From Chitinispirillaceae bacterium (GTDB taxonomy: Bacteria > Fibrobacterota > Chitinivibrionia > Chitinivibrionales > Chitinispirillaceae): 64,000 nt of DNA. Each line of letters begins with the position of its first letter. Position 1 is the first letter of the stretch. Below, piece after piece: positions 17,282-26,495 of the stretch. The DNA lies in assembly GCA_016929595.1 (NCBI GenBank), contig JAFGIN010000115.1:1-64000 (forward strand), given 5' to 3'. A program made the translations under genes and the position numbers. The notes below the pieces were generated by a model. The model was not told the origin of the DNA and ran no database searches. It saw only the letters and a list, made by a program, of their open reading frames with translations.

Positions 17282-18922
17282 ATGAGTTACTATTATCTTG
17301 AGGTAATCAGGGGTACACAGACAGGAAAACGCTTTCTGCTCACCGATGGAGCGATAAGTATCGGACGAAACCCTCAAAATACCATTGTGCTGGATAATGA
17401 GAAATGTGTATCCGGACATCATTTGATAATCTACAAGTCACCAGAACGCATGTATCTTCAGGACCTTCAGAGCACCAATGGATCATATGTTAACGAACAT
17501 CAGGCAACAGAAATAGAACTCTCACCGGAGGACCAGATTGGTTTCGGAAAGACGGGGCCACGTCTTAAGGTCATCTGCTCCTCAGTTGAACTCCCGCTTG
17601 ATAACACCGGATTTGAAAACGCTCAACAGAAAACAGATGAAAAAGGTACATCGGCCTCCCTGCCATTGATGTCTGAACATGCTTCTACCTACGAAGAAAA
17701 TCAGAATACGATATTCAAAGCTAAAAATGGGCTGCATCCATCAGGAGATGGTCTCAATCCGTCAAAAACGATGGAATTTGAACAAAAAATCCTGAATAAA
17801 AATATCTGTTCCGAAGAGATGCAGGATTTGATGAACAATGACGAGCGGATGGAGAAAATTCTTGCAAGAGGTAATCTTGGCTCGACACAAACCAGTATGC
17901 TGCGAACGGTCCATAAAGCACACAAATCGATGCGTCGGCAATGGTATTATGTAGTAATCTCAATCCTTACAGTCAGTCTTTGTGTTATCGCCTTTTTTGG
18001 AATCCGTGCAATTCAGTACAAACAGATCATTTCCAAAGCAAAAATACTCAAAGAGGATATAGAGGAATATGACAAAAAAATCGCCTCTGCAAAAAGTAAA
18101 CCGACTAAAGATAAAAAGGAGCTGGAGCGGCTGATAAAAGAGCTTGAGGAAAAGCAGAAATCGCTTTCGACAATAAAAAACCAGATTGACGTCGCTGATT
18201 TTGGAAAATTTTACGAAGATCCTCTGGAGCAGCGGATTGATGAAGTACTGGTTAGATTTGGAGAAACAGATTATCAAATCCCCAAAGAGATGAAAGAACG
18301 GGTACAACACCACATAAACATATATTCGGGGAAAATGAAAAACACTATTACCCGTTACTTTCAAAGGAAAGAGAAATACTTCCCCTTCATTCAGAAGGTT
18401 TTCAGAGAAAAGAACATTCCGCTCGATCTTGCATATGTCTCGATGCTTGAAAGCGGATTTAACCCTATGGCTCTGAGCCATGCTGGAGCAAGGGGACTCT
18501 GGCAGTTCATGCCGCACACAGGACGACGGTTTGGTATGATTGTCAATGATAAAATTGACGAGCGAACAAACCCTGAAAAAGCAACTTACGCAGCCGCAGA
18601 GTATTTCAAGGAACTTATCGGAATGTTTGGTGGAAAAAGCGCTGTGATGCTTTGTATGGCTGCATACAATGCCGGCGAGGGCCGCATCATGGGCGCACTG
18701 CGAAAGATTGAGGATCCCATGAGAAACAGGGATTTCTGGTACATTTATAGAATGGGATATCTCGCGGAGGAAACCAATGAATACATTCCCAGAGTTATCT
18801 CGCTTATTATTCTTTCTGAGTACCCCGATGAGTATGGTTTCGGCAGTAGTGCAACGAAAGCTGCAGAGCAGCAGCTCGAAGAGGCCAGTGATTTTATCGA
18901 AGTTGATTATAAAGTTGAATGA
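17282..18922 (+). CDS. FHA domain-membrane-coiled coil-lytic transglycosylase
   Basis: A 546-residue protein of unusual make-up. Residues 1-95 are an FHA phosphothreonine-binding domain (ISIGRNPQNTIVLDN ... VSGHHLII ... LQDLQSTNGSYVNEH, with the binding R, S-x-x-H and N-G). A linker and one membrane helix (~222-243) follow, then a charged coiled coil (~248-300) and an SLT lytic transglycosylase domain (~365-500). The SLT domain has the catalytic Glu near 389 (AYVSMLESGFNPMALSHAGA), GLWQFMPHTGRRFG, and AAYNAGEGRI. Topology: FHA inside, peptidoglycan-cleaving domain in the periplasm. AGGAAC precedes the start, 16 bases after the kinase gene. Phosphorylation inside could thus gate wall cleavage outside (inference). 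Confidence 0.9.
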   Translation: MSYYYLEVIRGTQTGKRFLLTDGAISIGRNPQNTIVLDNEKCVSGHHLIIYKSPERMYLQDLQSTNGSYVNEHQATEIELSPEDQIGFGKTGPRLKVICSSVELPLDNTGFENAQQKTDEKGTSASLPLMSEHASTYEENQNTIFKAKNGLHPSGDGLNPSKTMEFEQKILNKNICSEEMQDLMNNDERMEKILARGNLGSTQTSMLRTVHKAHKSMRRQWYYVVISILTVSLCVIAFFGIRAIQYKQIISKAKILKEDIEEYDKKIASAKSKPTKDKKELERLIKELEEKQKSLSTIKNQIDVADFGKFYEDPLEQRIDEVLVRFGETDYQIPKEMKERVQHHINIYSGKMKNTITRYFQRKEKYFPFIQKVFREKNIPLDLAYVSMLESGFNPMALSHAGARGLWQFMPHTGRRFGMIVNDKIDERTNPEKATYAAAEYFKELIGMFGGKSAVMLCMAAYNAGEGRIMGALRKIEDPMRNRDFWYIYRMGYLAEETNEYIPRVISLIILSEYPDEYGFGSSATKAAEQQLEEASDFIEVDYKVE

Positions 18923-19933
18923 TTGACTGTTACCGTTTCAGAAAGGTGTCTTTTGCTTACGGGGTGTTACACATATCTGTCAGAAAATGACTGGAAAGAA
19001 AAAATATTTGCCTTCGATTCAATTGCACGATGTTGCACCTTATGCCCAAGAGAGTGCAGGATCGACCGGTTGAATGGCGAAAAAGGGTTTTGCGAAGCCC
19101 CTTCAACAATGATCATTTCGAGTATCTTTGCTCACCATGGTGAAGAACCACCTGTTTCCGGTAGTAAAGGATCGGGAACGGTATTTTTTTCATATTGCAC
19201 ACTTAAATGCTGTTTTTGTCAGAATTATCAGATTTCACATGAGTATGAAGGTGTGCGGTACACAGAGCAGGAACTCGCAGAGGCACTGCTGAGACTTCAG
19301 AATGAAGGTTGTCATAATATCAATCTCGTAACCGCAACGCATTTTCTTCCCTGGGTTTTAAAGTCGTTGAAAATTGCTGCCGAAAAGGGGCTTGAGATAC
19401 CAATCGTATACAATTGCGGTGGTTATGAACGTGTTGAAATAATAAAGCTTCTTGATGGAGTTGTTGACATATACCTGCCGGATATGAAATATGGTACCAG
19501 TCAGGCAGCCGCTCAGTTTTCACACGCAGCTGATTATGTTGAATGTAACCGCAATGCCATACGTGAGATGTTCCGTCAGACGGGCCCGCTCCGGATCAAC
19601 AAAGAAGGACTGGCAAAACGCGGATTATGCATCCGTCATCTTATACTTCCGGGGAATGTTCAAGGGAGTTCTTCAATTGTGGCATTTTTGAAAGAACATT
19701 TTGATCCTGAAGACATTACGATAAGTTTAATGGCTCAGTACAGCCCGCTTTACAAAGCAATGGAAACAGATTCAATCAACCGTCGAATAACGGAAGATGA
19801 ATACGAAGTCACTAAAAATGAATTCTCAGTTGCAGGATTCGATGGATTTTTCCAGGAATTTGAAAAAATGAACGAGAACTTTATCATCGATTTTAAAACA
19901 AGAAAGAGCGAACGGCTAATCGAGGAAGAGTAA
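18923..19933 (+). CDS. Radical SAM protein, PflA-like
   Basis: A 336-residue member of the radical SAM family often named putative pyruvate formate-lyase activating enzyme. An N-terminal cysteine cluster CTLCPRECRIDR...GFC precedes the radical SAM motif CTLKCCFCQN (C-x3-C-x2-C) near residue 92, then NINLVTATHF, YNCGGYE and DIYLPDMKYG. The substrate is unknown. The frame opens with TTG directly after the FHA-SLT stop. A second TTG at 18953 has AAAGGTG just upstream and may be the true start (326 residues). Last gene of the operon-like run. Confidence 0.8.
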   Translation: MTVTVSERCLLLTGCYTYLSENDWKEKIFAFDSIARCCTLCPRECRIDRLNGEKGFCEAPSTMIISSIFAHHGEEPPVSGSKGSGTVFFSYCTLKCCFCQNYQISHEYEGVRYTEQELAEALLRLQNEGCHNINLVTATHFLPWVLKSLKIAAEKGLEIPIVYNCGGYERVEIIKLLDGVVDIYLPDMKYGTSQAAAQFSHAADYVECNRNAIREMFRQTGPLRINKEGLAKRGLCIRHLILPGNVQGSSSIVAFLKEHFDPEDITISLMAQYSPLYKAMETDSINRRITEDEYEVTKNEFSVAGFDGFFQEFEKMNENFIIDFKTRKSERLIEEE

Positions 19934-19934
19934 A

Positions 19935-20072
19935 CTACTGCTTCGTCGTTTTTGCGTTCATTTTTTCAGATTTTTTTCTGAAAGCTATCGCGATTTTAAA
20001 AAAAATCAGGGCAAAAACCATTGCTTTAAATGGAGTCCTGAACCAATGTTGTTTTTTTTTGAACAGTCCCAT
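19935..20072 (-). CDS. Small membrane protein, 45 residues
   Basis: An ATG at 20072 with GGAGG six bases upstream opens a 45-codon frame ending TAG at 19935-19937. The peptide starts MGLFKKKQHWFRTPFKAM, has a hydrophobic stretch VFALIFFKIAIAF, and ends with a basic tail rich in Lys and Thr. It converges on the radical SAM gene, almost stop to stop. The ribosome site, the basic-hydrophobic-basic plan and the lack of internal stops support a real small protein. No homology can be claimed. Confidence 0.55.
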   Translation of the reverse strand: MGLFKKKQHWFRTPFKAMVFALIFFKIAIAFRKKSEKMNAKTTKQ

Positions 20073-20295
20073 ATTTAGCCTCCGTTACGTATATTCAAAA
20101 ATACCTGAAAGATGGAGTATACTCATAAAAATGAGTTATGCCTCACAAAAACGCGTCAAATTTTGTGATAAAATAGATACTCAGGAGAATGATCTGGTTA
20201 TTCAGAAGTTCACCAGATCACATTCACGGTTCAACAACAACCCAAAAAGTTGCGAACTCATTTTCTATCATTAAAAAAAGAAAGCACATCTATGT

Positions 20296-22359
20296 ATGCC
20301 AACAATTATGAGTCTTAAAAAAAATAGTGTCCTTTGCTTCACTGTAGTTTTCATCTTTATATGTTCACTTCATACACATGCAGGCCAGAGCAGAAGGAGT
20401 GCCACTACAGGAGAATTGGATAAAATCCTTAAAGCATATGCCCGCAACATCGAGAATGAATCCAGAAAGCATCCGATCCGCTTTGCAGTAATCCCGTTTA
20501 CTTCATCCGTACAGACACCATCAGACCCCAATTCATTTGGGAATTACATCTCAGAAAAACTCCTGAATTACCTGCCTGCATCAAACGATAAAATAAAACT
20601 CTTTGAAAGAAACAGACTTGATGCACTTATTAAAGAATACCAGCTTGAATTAAGCGGTTTACTGTCCGAAGCGCAGGCATTGAAAATTGGAGAACTTGCC
20701 CCTATCGATTTTATCCTGACAGGTACCTATGCCGTTTTAAAAACCAGAGTATCCATAACAGGAAGGCTCATTGATGTTACCACTGGAGAAATTGTTTTCA
20801 GCACAACAAATGAGTGTGCTATCGGTGAGGAATTTAAAGATCTTCTACCGCAGGAAACATTTCAGCAAACCGGATCTGCAAAATCTCAAAACAGTGTTCA
20901 ATCTGTGTGTGAAAAAAAAAATTCGGAATTTAAGAAAAAAGTTAATGCCCTTCCGGCAGAAAAACAGTTTTCGTTTCTAATTACTGAAGCGATCAGGCAC
21001 CCGTTTGATACCATCTGCCCGGAAATCCATTTGTCAACAATAAAAAAATGTTCGCAGACACACCAGAATCCATCGTTGTATTCAGAATTTCTTATACAAA
21101 CTCTCGCATCGTTGAAAGATCCTGAGAATGATTTCAGAACCGATCAGATATTCAGCTATTTTCTTGCAGATAATGTAATCGACTCTAAAGAGTGGAATGC
21201 GGGAATTAAGGCACTTTCTAAAATCAAACGGGTTGACCGTTATTTTCCCAGACTCATAATAGCCGATTCACTCACCGATGAATTTGAATCCAGACTTTCA
21301 TCCCTTGTTCGGTTATGTAATCAAGGAAAAGTTGGTGTTCCGCCTGTTCCCTTCGACATTCTGTTTTACGAGTCACTCAGATCCCTTGGTATAACAAATC
21401 AATCTAATTACACCAACAGGGGTAATTACGACATTCTCAGCAGACAGGCGCACGTATTATTGCATCTTCTCAAAAAACATACAAAGAACCTTACTGATAC
21501 GATCTCATACCGTTTCGCGGATATACTGGATGATTACTGGCGATCTTTACGATATACAGAAACCAGTGACTCCCTGCAGGCGCAACTTTTTTCCATGATA
21601 AACAGATCTGATCTTAAAAAGTCATCTTCTGAGATACGATCAATCGCAAGCACACTTATCAGTGATCTCTTTGAAAAAGACACTGCATCTTTACAATATC
21701 ATACAAAAGCATCAAAAGCGGCTCATGAATTTGTATTTTTTTGTAAAAAGATACTTCTTTCACTTGCATCCGAAATGAATCAGCAGGAAGCTCGTAACTC
21801 ACCTCTTCCTGCATTGTTTTTATTTACTAACACAAAATCGTCAATTACCCCATCAATCGATTCTCTTTCGTTCTGGATCTCATCGGAAGATAAGTATTTG
21901 CGCCAGAAAAGTGTGAACTATGTTGTCTATATGGATAAGCACGCAATACTGCTTGAAAAAAAATTGATCCGTGTTTTACGCCAGCGAGTTCAGGGAATAA
22001 AAAGTAATGATTATGAAAACAATCGTATTGTCAGAGCTCTTGGCCAGAGCAGGACCAGAAACCCTGAGGCTCACCAGCTGTTGATACTTTGTCTTGACAG
22101 TCTTAATCACCGTTTTTCATCCGGCGACGTAGTACGGGCGCTATATACAATTGGAACGCCTGTCATACCTCTTGTTAAAATTTTTTTTGAAAAGGATATT
22201 GATTCGCATGTATTTTATACTGCGGCTTTTTTTGAACACCTGGGTGCCAGTGCAACAGAAGAAATTCCTTATCTTGAAAAATGGGCCTTCAGGGCCGGAA
22301 ATCTCAAGACTAAATATCGAATTGAAGATGCTGTCGAAAGAATTAAAAAGAATAAGTAA
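20296..22359 (+). CDS. CsgG-like/HEAT-like exported protein, paralogue A
   Basis: A 687-residue protein. The start is ATG 20296 or 20308 (MSLKKNSVLCF), neither with a strong ribosome site. A signal peptide (~1-34, no clear lipobox) is followed by a CsgG/FlgO/LpoB-like domain (~50-185). The domain shows IRFAVIPFTS, FGNYISEKLLNYL, KLFERNRLDALIKE, IGELAPIDFILTGTYAVLK and GRLIDVTTGEIVFS. The remaining ~450 residues are helical and end in HEAT-like units. CsgG-like domains occur in outer-membrane secretion and envelope-assembly lipoproteins. Followed at once by a diverged copy. Confidence 0.7.
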   Translation: MPTIMSLKKNSVLCFTVVFIFICSLHTHAGQSRRSATTGELDKILKAYARNIENESRKHPIRFAVIPFTSSVQTPSDPNSFGNYISEKLLNYLPASNDKIKLFERNRLDALIKEYQLELSGLLSEAQALKIGELAPIDFILTGTYAVLKTRVSITGRLIDVTTGEIVFSTTNECAIGEEFKDLLPQETFQQTGSAKSQNSVQSVCEKKNSEFKKKVNALPAEKQFSFLITEAIRHPFDTICPEIHLSTIKKCSQTHQNPSLYSEFLIQTLASLKDPENDFRTDQIFSYFLADNVIDSKEWNAGIKALSKIKRVDRYFPRLIIADSLTDEFESRLSSLVRLCNQGKVGVPPVPFDILFYESLRSLGITNQSNYTNRGNYDILSRQAHVLLHLLKKHTKNLTDTISYRFADILDDYWRSLRYTETSDSLQAQLFSMINRSDLKKSSSEIRSIASTLISDLFEKDTASLQYHTKASKAAHEFVFFCKKILLSLASEMNQQEARNSPLPALFLFTNTKSSITPSIDSLSFWISSEDKYLRQKSVNYVVYMDKHAILLEKKLIRVLRQRVQGIKSNDYENNRIVRALGQSRTRNPEAHQLLILCLDSLNHRFSSGDVVRALYTIGTPVIPLVKIFFEKDIDSHVFYTAAFFEHLGASATEEIPYLEKWAFRAGNLKTKYRIEDAVERIKKNK

Positions 22360-22373
22360 CAGGATTGAAATCA

Positions 22374-24389
22374 ATGATCGCACATACAATTTCACGCATT
22401 ATCACTTGTTTCACATTACTGATTCTTATCGTTTTTTCCACACCGCTTTCGCGCCCGAAAAATGATTCCCCAATTGCATTTGATGAGTGTATCAGTGTTA
22501 TTGTAAAAAAATCAGCAGAGCTTTCCCCGAAAAAACGTATTCGTCTTGCTGTCATACAATTTTCATCAACCCAGGATTCCTCGTATTATCCGTTTGGGAA
22601 TTATCTTTCGGAAAATCTGATTTCTGCACTCAGTGCAACTGGCAAATTTGGTCTGTTCGAGCGAAACCGTCTTGATGCCATTACGAAGGAACTATCATTA
22701 AATCAATCTGGTCTCATTGATGAAGATGTTGCGAAGAGAATTGGAGAACTTGCTCCGATTGATTACATTGTAACGGGATCTTTTACCCGGATGAAATCAT
22801 CTGTTGAGATTTCCGGCAGAATTCTGGATGTAGTAACCGGGGAAATAAAGCTACAATTTTCACAGCAGGTGGCTCTGACCGAAAATCTCAAAGTGCTCTT
22901 TCCATCCACTGTTACCTCTTCCACTGTTACCGGTTCAACAACATCAACATCCACTTCTCATGGGCCTGAAAATTCTTGTGTCAGGTATATAACAGAAGGC
23001 AAAATGCATCTAAAGAATGATGATGCCAGGAGTTTGATAAAACTGGCTATGAAGATCCCTTTTTCAAATACGTGTGCACACCTTCACCGGGACATCGTCG
23101 ATTTTCTTATCAAAGCAAAATTTAATGATAAAGAATATCACCACTATCTCCTGAGCGAATTACAAAAAACCGGTGATCCTGATCACACCCGAGGAGCTGT
23201 GGGTGCAGCAATCGAGTATTTTCTGTTGGATCAGACTGTTACTGCGGAAGAATGGGAAAGTATCAAATCGATGCTTTCTTTTTCTAAAAATCAATCATTT
23301 CATTTAAGAATCATTTTTGATTATAATGCCGGGCGAATTCCTCATCAGAAGCTATTCTCACTAATGGATGATTTCATAGTCAAAACCACCAGTGCCCCCC
23401 CAAACAAAAAAACCATTTCAGATCGTGTGGCTGCATTCTATTTTCTTATTCCCGATATAGACGAATATGATAGCAGCAGTACTCTATTTAACTACTGGTT
23501 CACCACCCACCAGGATAAGCTTAAAGGAAACGATCTTGATATGGTGATTGGGAAATTAATTGACAGTTATACACTATCTTACATCCATAAAATTGACACA
23601 ACAATATTCTTATCAATTATGAGCAAAATAGTTTTACTTGAGAACCACTCAACACCTGGTGAAAATAACGCAAAACTGATGTATAAGTTTATTAACAAAT
23701 TCGACGACATTTCATTCCGTATCCCTGATCAGTGGCAATCTTTTTTCATCCGGCAAAGGGACGAACTGGGGAATGGATGCCGTAATCAATTACAAAAAGT
23801 ATTTCCATTTTTACCGGCCAGATATATGGAATATATTACACCATTCTGTCTCAGGTATGATATTGCTGTTCCAGGGAAAATTCCTTCAATCGAAGAACTC
23901 TCGTCAAAATTATCCTCTGATAAGCTTCAGGAGCAGACTAAAGCGGCCGAATTGCTTTCAGGGGCAGGCACCAATACACTTTCGGTCCTCCCGGCATTAA
24001 CCAGAGCCCTCAAACGATCAATTGTCAATAAAGGTGTTTACGGTAACCCTAATTTTCAATACGCATTGATCAAAGCAATTGCAGCAAGCAAAACTGAAGA
24101 TTACTCCACGCACCAGTTACTTATCTCGATGCTTGAGCAACGATCGAGTACAGGGGTTCCGGATGAAGCAAAAAAGGCTATCGCATCAATGGGAAAAACG
24201 GTTGTACCTTCGATTCAGAAGATTTTCCCTGAGAAAAACAGTGACGTTCAATTGATGATGTTTGAAATTCTCAAAATGATGCGAAAAGATGGCAGTGGTG
24301 CAATCTCCTGGCTTAAGGAGCTGCAATCATCTTCAGTTGATACAATTATGAAAGATGCAATTGAGAATGCAATAGAATCGATACGGTGA
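22374..24389 (+). CDS. CsgG-like/HEAT-like exported protein, paralogue B
   Basis: The start chosen is ATG 22374, about nine bases after AGGA; an in-frame TTG at 22365 is also possible. 671 residues. Same plan as the preceding gene: signal peptide, CsgG-like domain (IRLAVIQFSS, FGNYLSENLISAL, GLFERNRLDAITKELSLN, IGELAPIDYIVTGSFTRMKS, GRILDVVTGEIKL), a Thr/Ser-rich hinge, then a long helical region. The C-terminal HEAT-like repeat region is around 505-640 (AAELLSGAGTNTLSVLPAL). The CsgG-like part is clearly similar between the two genes, the rest much less, which points to an old tandem duplication. Confidence 0.7.
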   Translation: MIAHTISRIITCFTLLILIVFSTPLSRPKNDSPIAFDECISVIVKKSAELSPKKRIRLAVIQFSSTQDSSYYPFGNYLSENLISALSATGKFGLFERNRLDAITKELSLNQSGLIDEDVAKRIGELAPIDYIVTGSFTRMKSSVEISGRILDVVTGEIKLQFSQQVALTENLKVLFPSTVTSSTVTGSTTSTSTSHGPENSCVRYITEGKMHLKNDDARSLIKLAMKIPFSNTCAHLHRDIVDFLIKAKFNDKEYHHYLLSELQKTGDPDHTRGAVGAAIEYFLLDQTVTAEEWESIKSMLSFSKNQSFHLRIIFDYNAGRIPHQKLFSLMDDFIVKTTSAPPNKKTISDRVAAFYFLIPDIDEYDSSSTLFNYWFTTHQDKLKGNDLDMVIGKLIDSYTLSYIHKIDTTIFLSIMSKIVLLENHSTPGENNAKLMYKFINKFDDISFRIPDQWQSFFIRQRDELGNGCRNQLQKVFPFLPARYMEYITPFCLRYDIAVPGKIPSIEELSSKLSSDKLQEQTKAAELLSGAGTNTLSVLPALTRALKRSIVNKGVYGNPNFQYALIKAIAASKTEDYSTHQLLISMLEQRSSTGVPDEAKKAIASMGKTVVPSIQKIFPEKNSDVQLMMFEILKMMRKDGSGAISWLKELQSSSVDTIMKDAIENAIESIR

Positions 24390-24612
24390 ATGGAATTTTG
24401 CCAAAACAAAAAGAATGATGGCATGCGGGTCAACAATAATTTAAACGGATACTACTATTCTTGAACACCAGCAGGAAAAAAAGTGACTAAAACTTTGGCT
24501 TAGTGCACAATAATTAGTTAAAAGTTAGAATCTGTGGATTTTTTTATTATATATTAGAGATTTTCGCGATTAAATGATATAGATACTATTTGACCAAAGG
24601 GAAGAGTACGAA

Positions 24613-26259
24613 ATGATTAGAAAGCATTCAGGCTTTTTAGCCGCAGCGATCTGTTCGATTCTCTGTTTCACTACTTTAAAAACGTATGCAATGTCAGAAG
24701 GGTATGTTTTAACAGGAGCCTACGGGGGTACGTCAACAATGCTTCTTGGTTCACAGGGGAACGTCGAGTTCAAATGGGATCACAGTACCCTCGAGAACCC
24801 TAAAAATGGGTATTCATGTTATCTTCTGAAAAATGGTAACCTGCTGCGATCAGCTTCAGTTCCTGATGGATCGGTAATTCAATCAATGGCACCGATACAG
24901 GGAATTATTCAGGAGATAGATCGTGATGGAAATATTGTCTGGAGCTATAAGCTGGCAGATAATAATGAAGGTATGCTTCATCATGACATGAAAATAATGC
25001 CTAACGGAAATATAATAGGTGTAGTTTTTGTTCCACTTACCAAAACAAAGATGATTGAAAAAGGCATTGATACCGTGTTATTAAAAGGTATGACAGGAAC
25101 AAAGTTTATTCTTTCTGAGAAAATTATTGAAATTGATCCAAAGGCAGAAGGTGGTCCAAAGATTATCTGGGAGTGGTGTATTCATGACCATGTCATCCCG
25201 GATGCTCAGGCAGCAGATCATCCCGAACTTATCAGTGGATCTATTGTAAATGCCCCGTTTTATACAAACCAGTGGGTTCATCTGAATGGAATAGACTACA
25301 ATGCAGAACTCGATATGATTCTTTTCTCCTCCCGGGTTTTCAGTGAATGTTTTATCATCGATCATGGAACAACAACTCAGGAAGCAGCCGGCCATACAGG
25401 TGGAGCAAGAGGTAAAGGTGGCGACATTCTGTACCGCTGGGGAAATCCGGCAAATTATAAGGCAACCGGTGCAACAAAAATTACTGTTCTTCATTGCGTG
25501 AACTGGATTCCAAATGGCTATCCAGGTGCAGGCAATATTATCTTCTTCCATAATAATACTGAATCGCAACAAACAAGCCATGGCTCAGCAAGAACATGCT
25601 CACAAGTAATTGAAATCAAGCCTCCGATGGATGCTCAGGGTAAATTTGAAAAAACAGCAGCTCAGCCATACGCTCCGACAACACCAACCTGGTTGTTTGC
25701 TCCAACCGATACCTTTTTCTCATCGTTTGCAATGAGCAGTGCGTTTCGTATGCCCAATGGAAATACCCTTGCACATGTTGCTTATCCTCCTTCTACGAAC
25801 AGCTCCCCCTGGAGTCTTGGTGGCAGCAGTATGATTTGTGAAATTGACAAAAACAAAAACTTTGTCTGGAAGTATACACTGAAAATGGAAGAAGCTACCA
25901 CCAACCCTGGAATGGGAATGATGCAGCAATCTTTTAACCCGGCTAAAATTATGTATTATAATAAGGATTATGAGGGGGTCAAAAAACTTTTAAACAATAC
26001 ATCAATTCAAGATCAGAAAAAGAATAGATCTTCAATGAATCCTGTTTTGACTCAATCCTCAGGATTAATACACATATCCGGTATTGATGGAGCAAAAGTA
26101 GATATTATCAATATGCAGGGAAAGAAAATCAGGTCTGTTAAAGTAACTTCAAATTCTTTAGAACTCAGTTTGCATGGATATTCTGCTGGGCATTACTATG
26201 CCAGAATAGTTATGAATAATAGAACAGAGATGATTTCAACTTTTAATGTGATCAAATAA
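24613..26259 (+). CDS. Secreted arylsulfotransferase-family protein with T9SS-type tail
   Basis: A 548-residue protein. Signal peptide ~1-26. The body is a beta-propeller-like arylsulfotransferase (ASST, PF05935-type) domain. It has HHDMKIMPNGNIIGVVFVPL, IIEIDPKAEGGPKIIWEW, VHLNGIDYNAELDMILFSSR, and FRMPNGNTLAHVAY. ASST enzymes transfer sulfate between phenols. Residues ~475-548 form a C-terminal beta domain (GLIHISGIDGAKVDIINMQG ... YYARIVM) of the T9SS sorting type. First of three neighbouring genes for exported proteins with such tails. The activity is inferred from family only. Confidence 0.75.
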   Translation: MIRKHSGFLAAAICSILCFTTLKTYAMSEGYVLTGAYGGTSTMLLGSQGNVEFKWDHSTLENPKNGYSCYLLKNGNLLRSASVPDGSVIQSMAPIQGIIQEIDRDGNIVWSYKLADNNEGMLHHDMKIMPNGNIIGVVFVPLTKTKMIEKGIDTVLLKGMTGTKFILSEKIIEIDPKAEGGPKIIWEWCIHDHVIPDAQAADHPELISGSIVNAPFYTNQWVHLNGIDYNAELDMILFSSRVFSECFIIDHGTTTQEAAGHTGGARGKGGDILYRWGNPANYKATGATKITVLHCVNWIPNGYPGAGNIIFFHNNTESQQTSHGSARTCSQVIEIKPPMDAQGKFEKTAAQPYAPTTPTWLFAPTDTFFSSFAMSSAFRMPNGNTLAHVAYPPSTNSSPWSLGGSSMICEIDKNKNFVWKYTLKMEEATTNPGMGMMQQSFNPAKIMYYNKDYEGVKKLLNNTSIQDQKKNRSSMNPVLTQSSGLIHISGIDGAKVDIINMQGKKIRSVKVTSNSLELSLHGYSAGHYYARIVMNNRTEMISTFNVIK

Positions 26260-26495
26260 GTTCCGAATTAAAGAATCTGTTTGATTCCAATTTTACAAAG
26301 GTTTTAAATGTTTTTTTTGCAGATTACGTACATTTACTATTTTTTAAAGAAGGATAGTATTGTTCGGCTTTAATTACTAACGTTAAAACCAGGTATTTTA
26401 TTATTTCATTTTGCTGTTGCAAAACGCATCAGAAAATCTAAAACAACGTGAATTTCAGTAACTTTCTAATATCATCAGCAGCTCGGGGGGAGTAC

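Noticed and set aside
17960-18517. A 185-residue open frame antisense to the FHA-transglycosylase
   Set aside because: It lies wholly inside a strongly supported gene, is Phe/Cys-rich and resembles no family; it is a shadow frame.
12130-18922. A complete type VI secretion system
   Set aside because: Only a sheath-like protein plus kinase/FHA partners are present; none of the tube, spike, baseplate, membrane-complex or ClpV genes is in the window.
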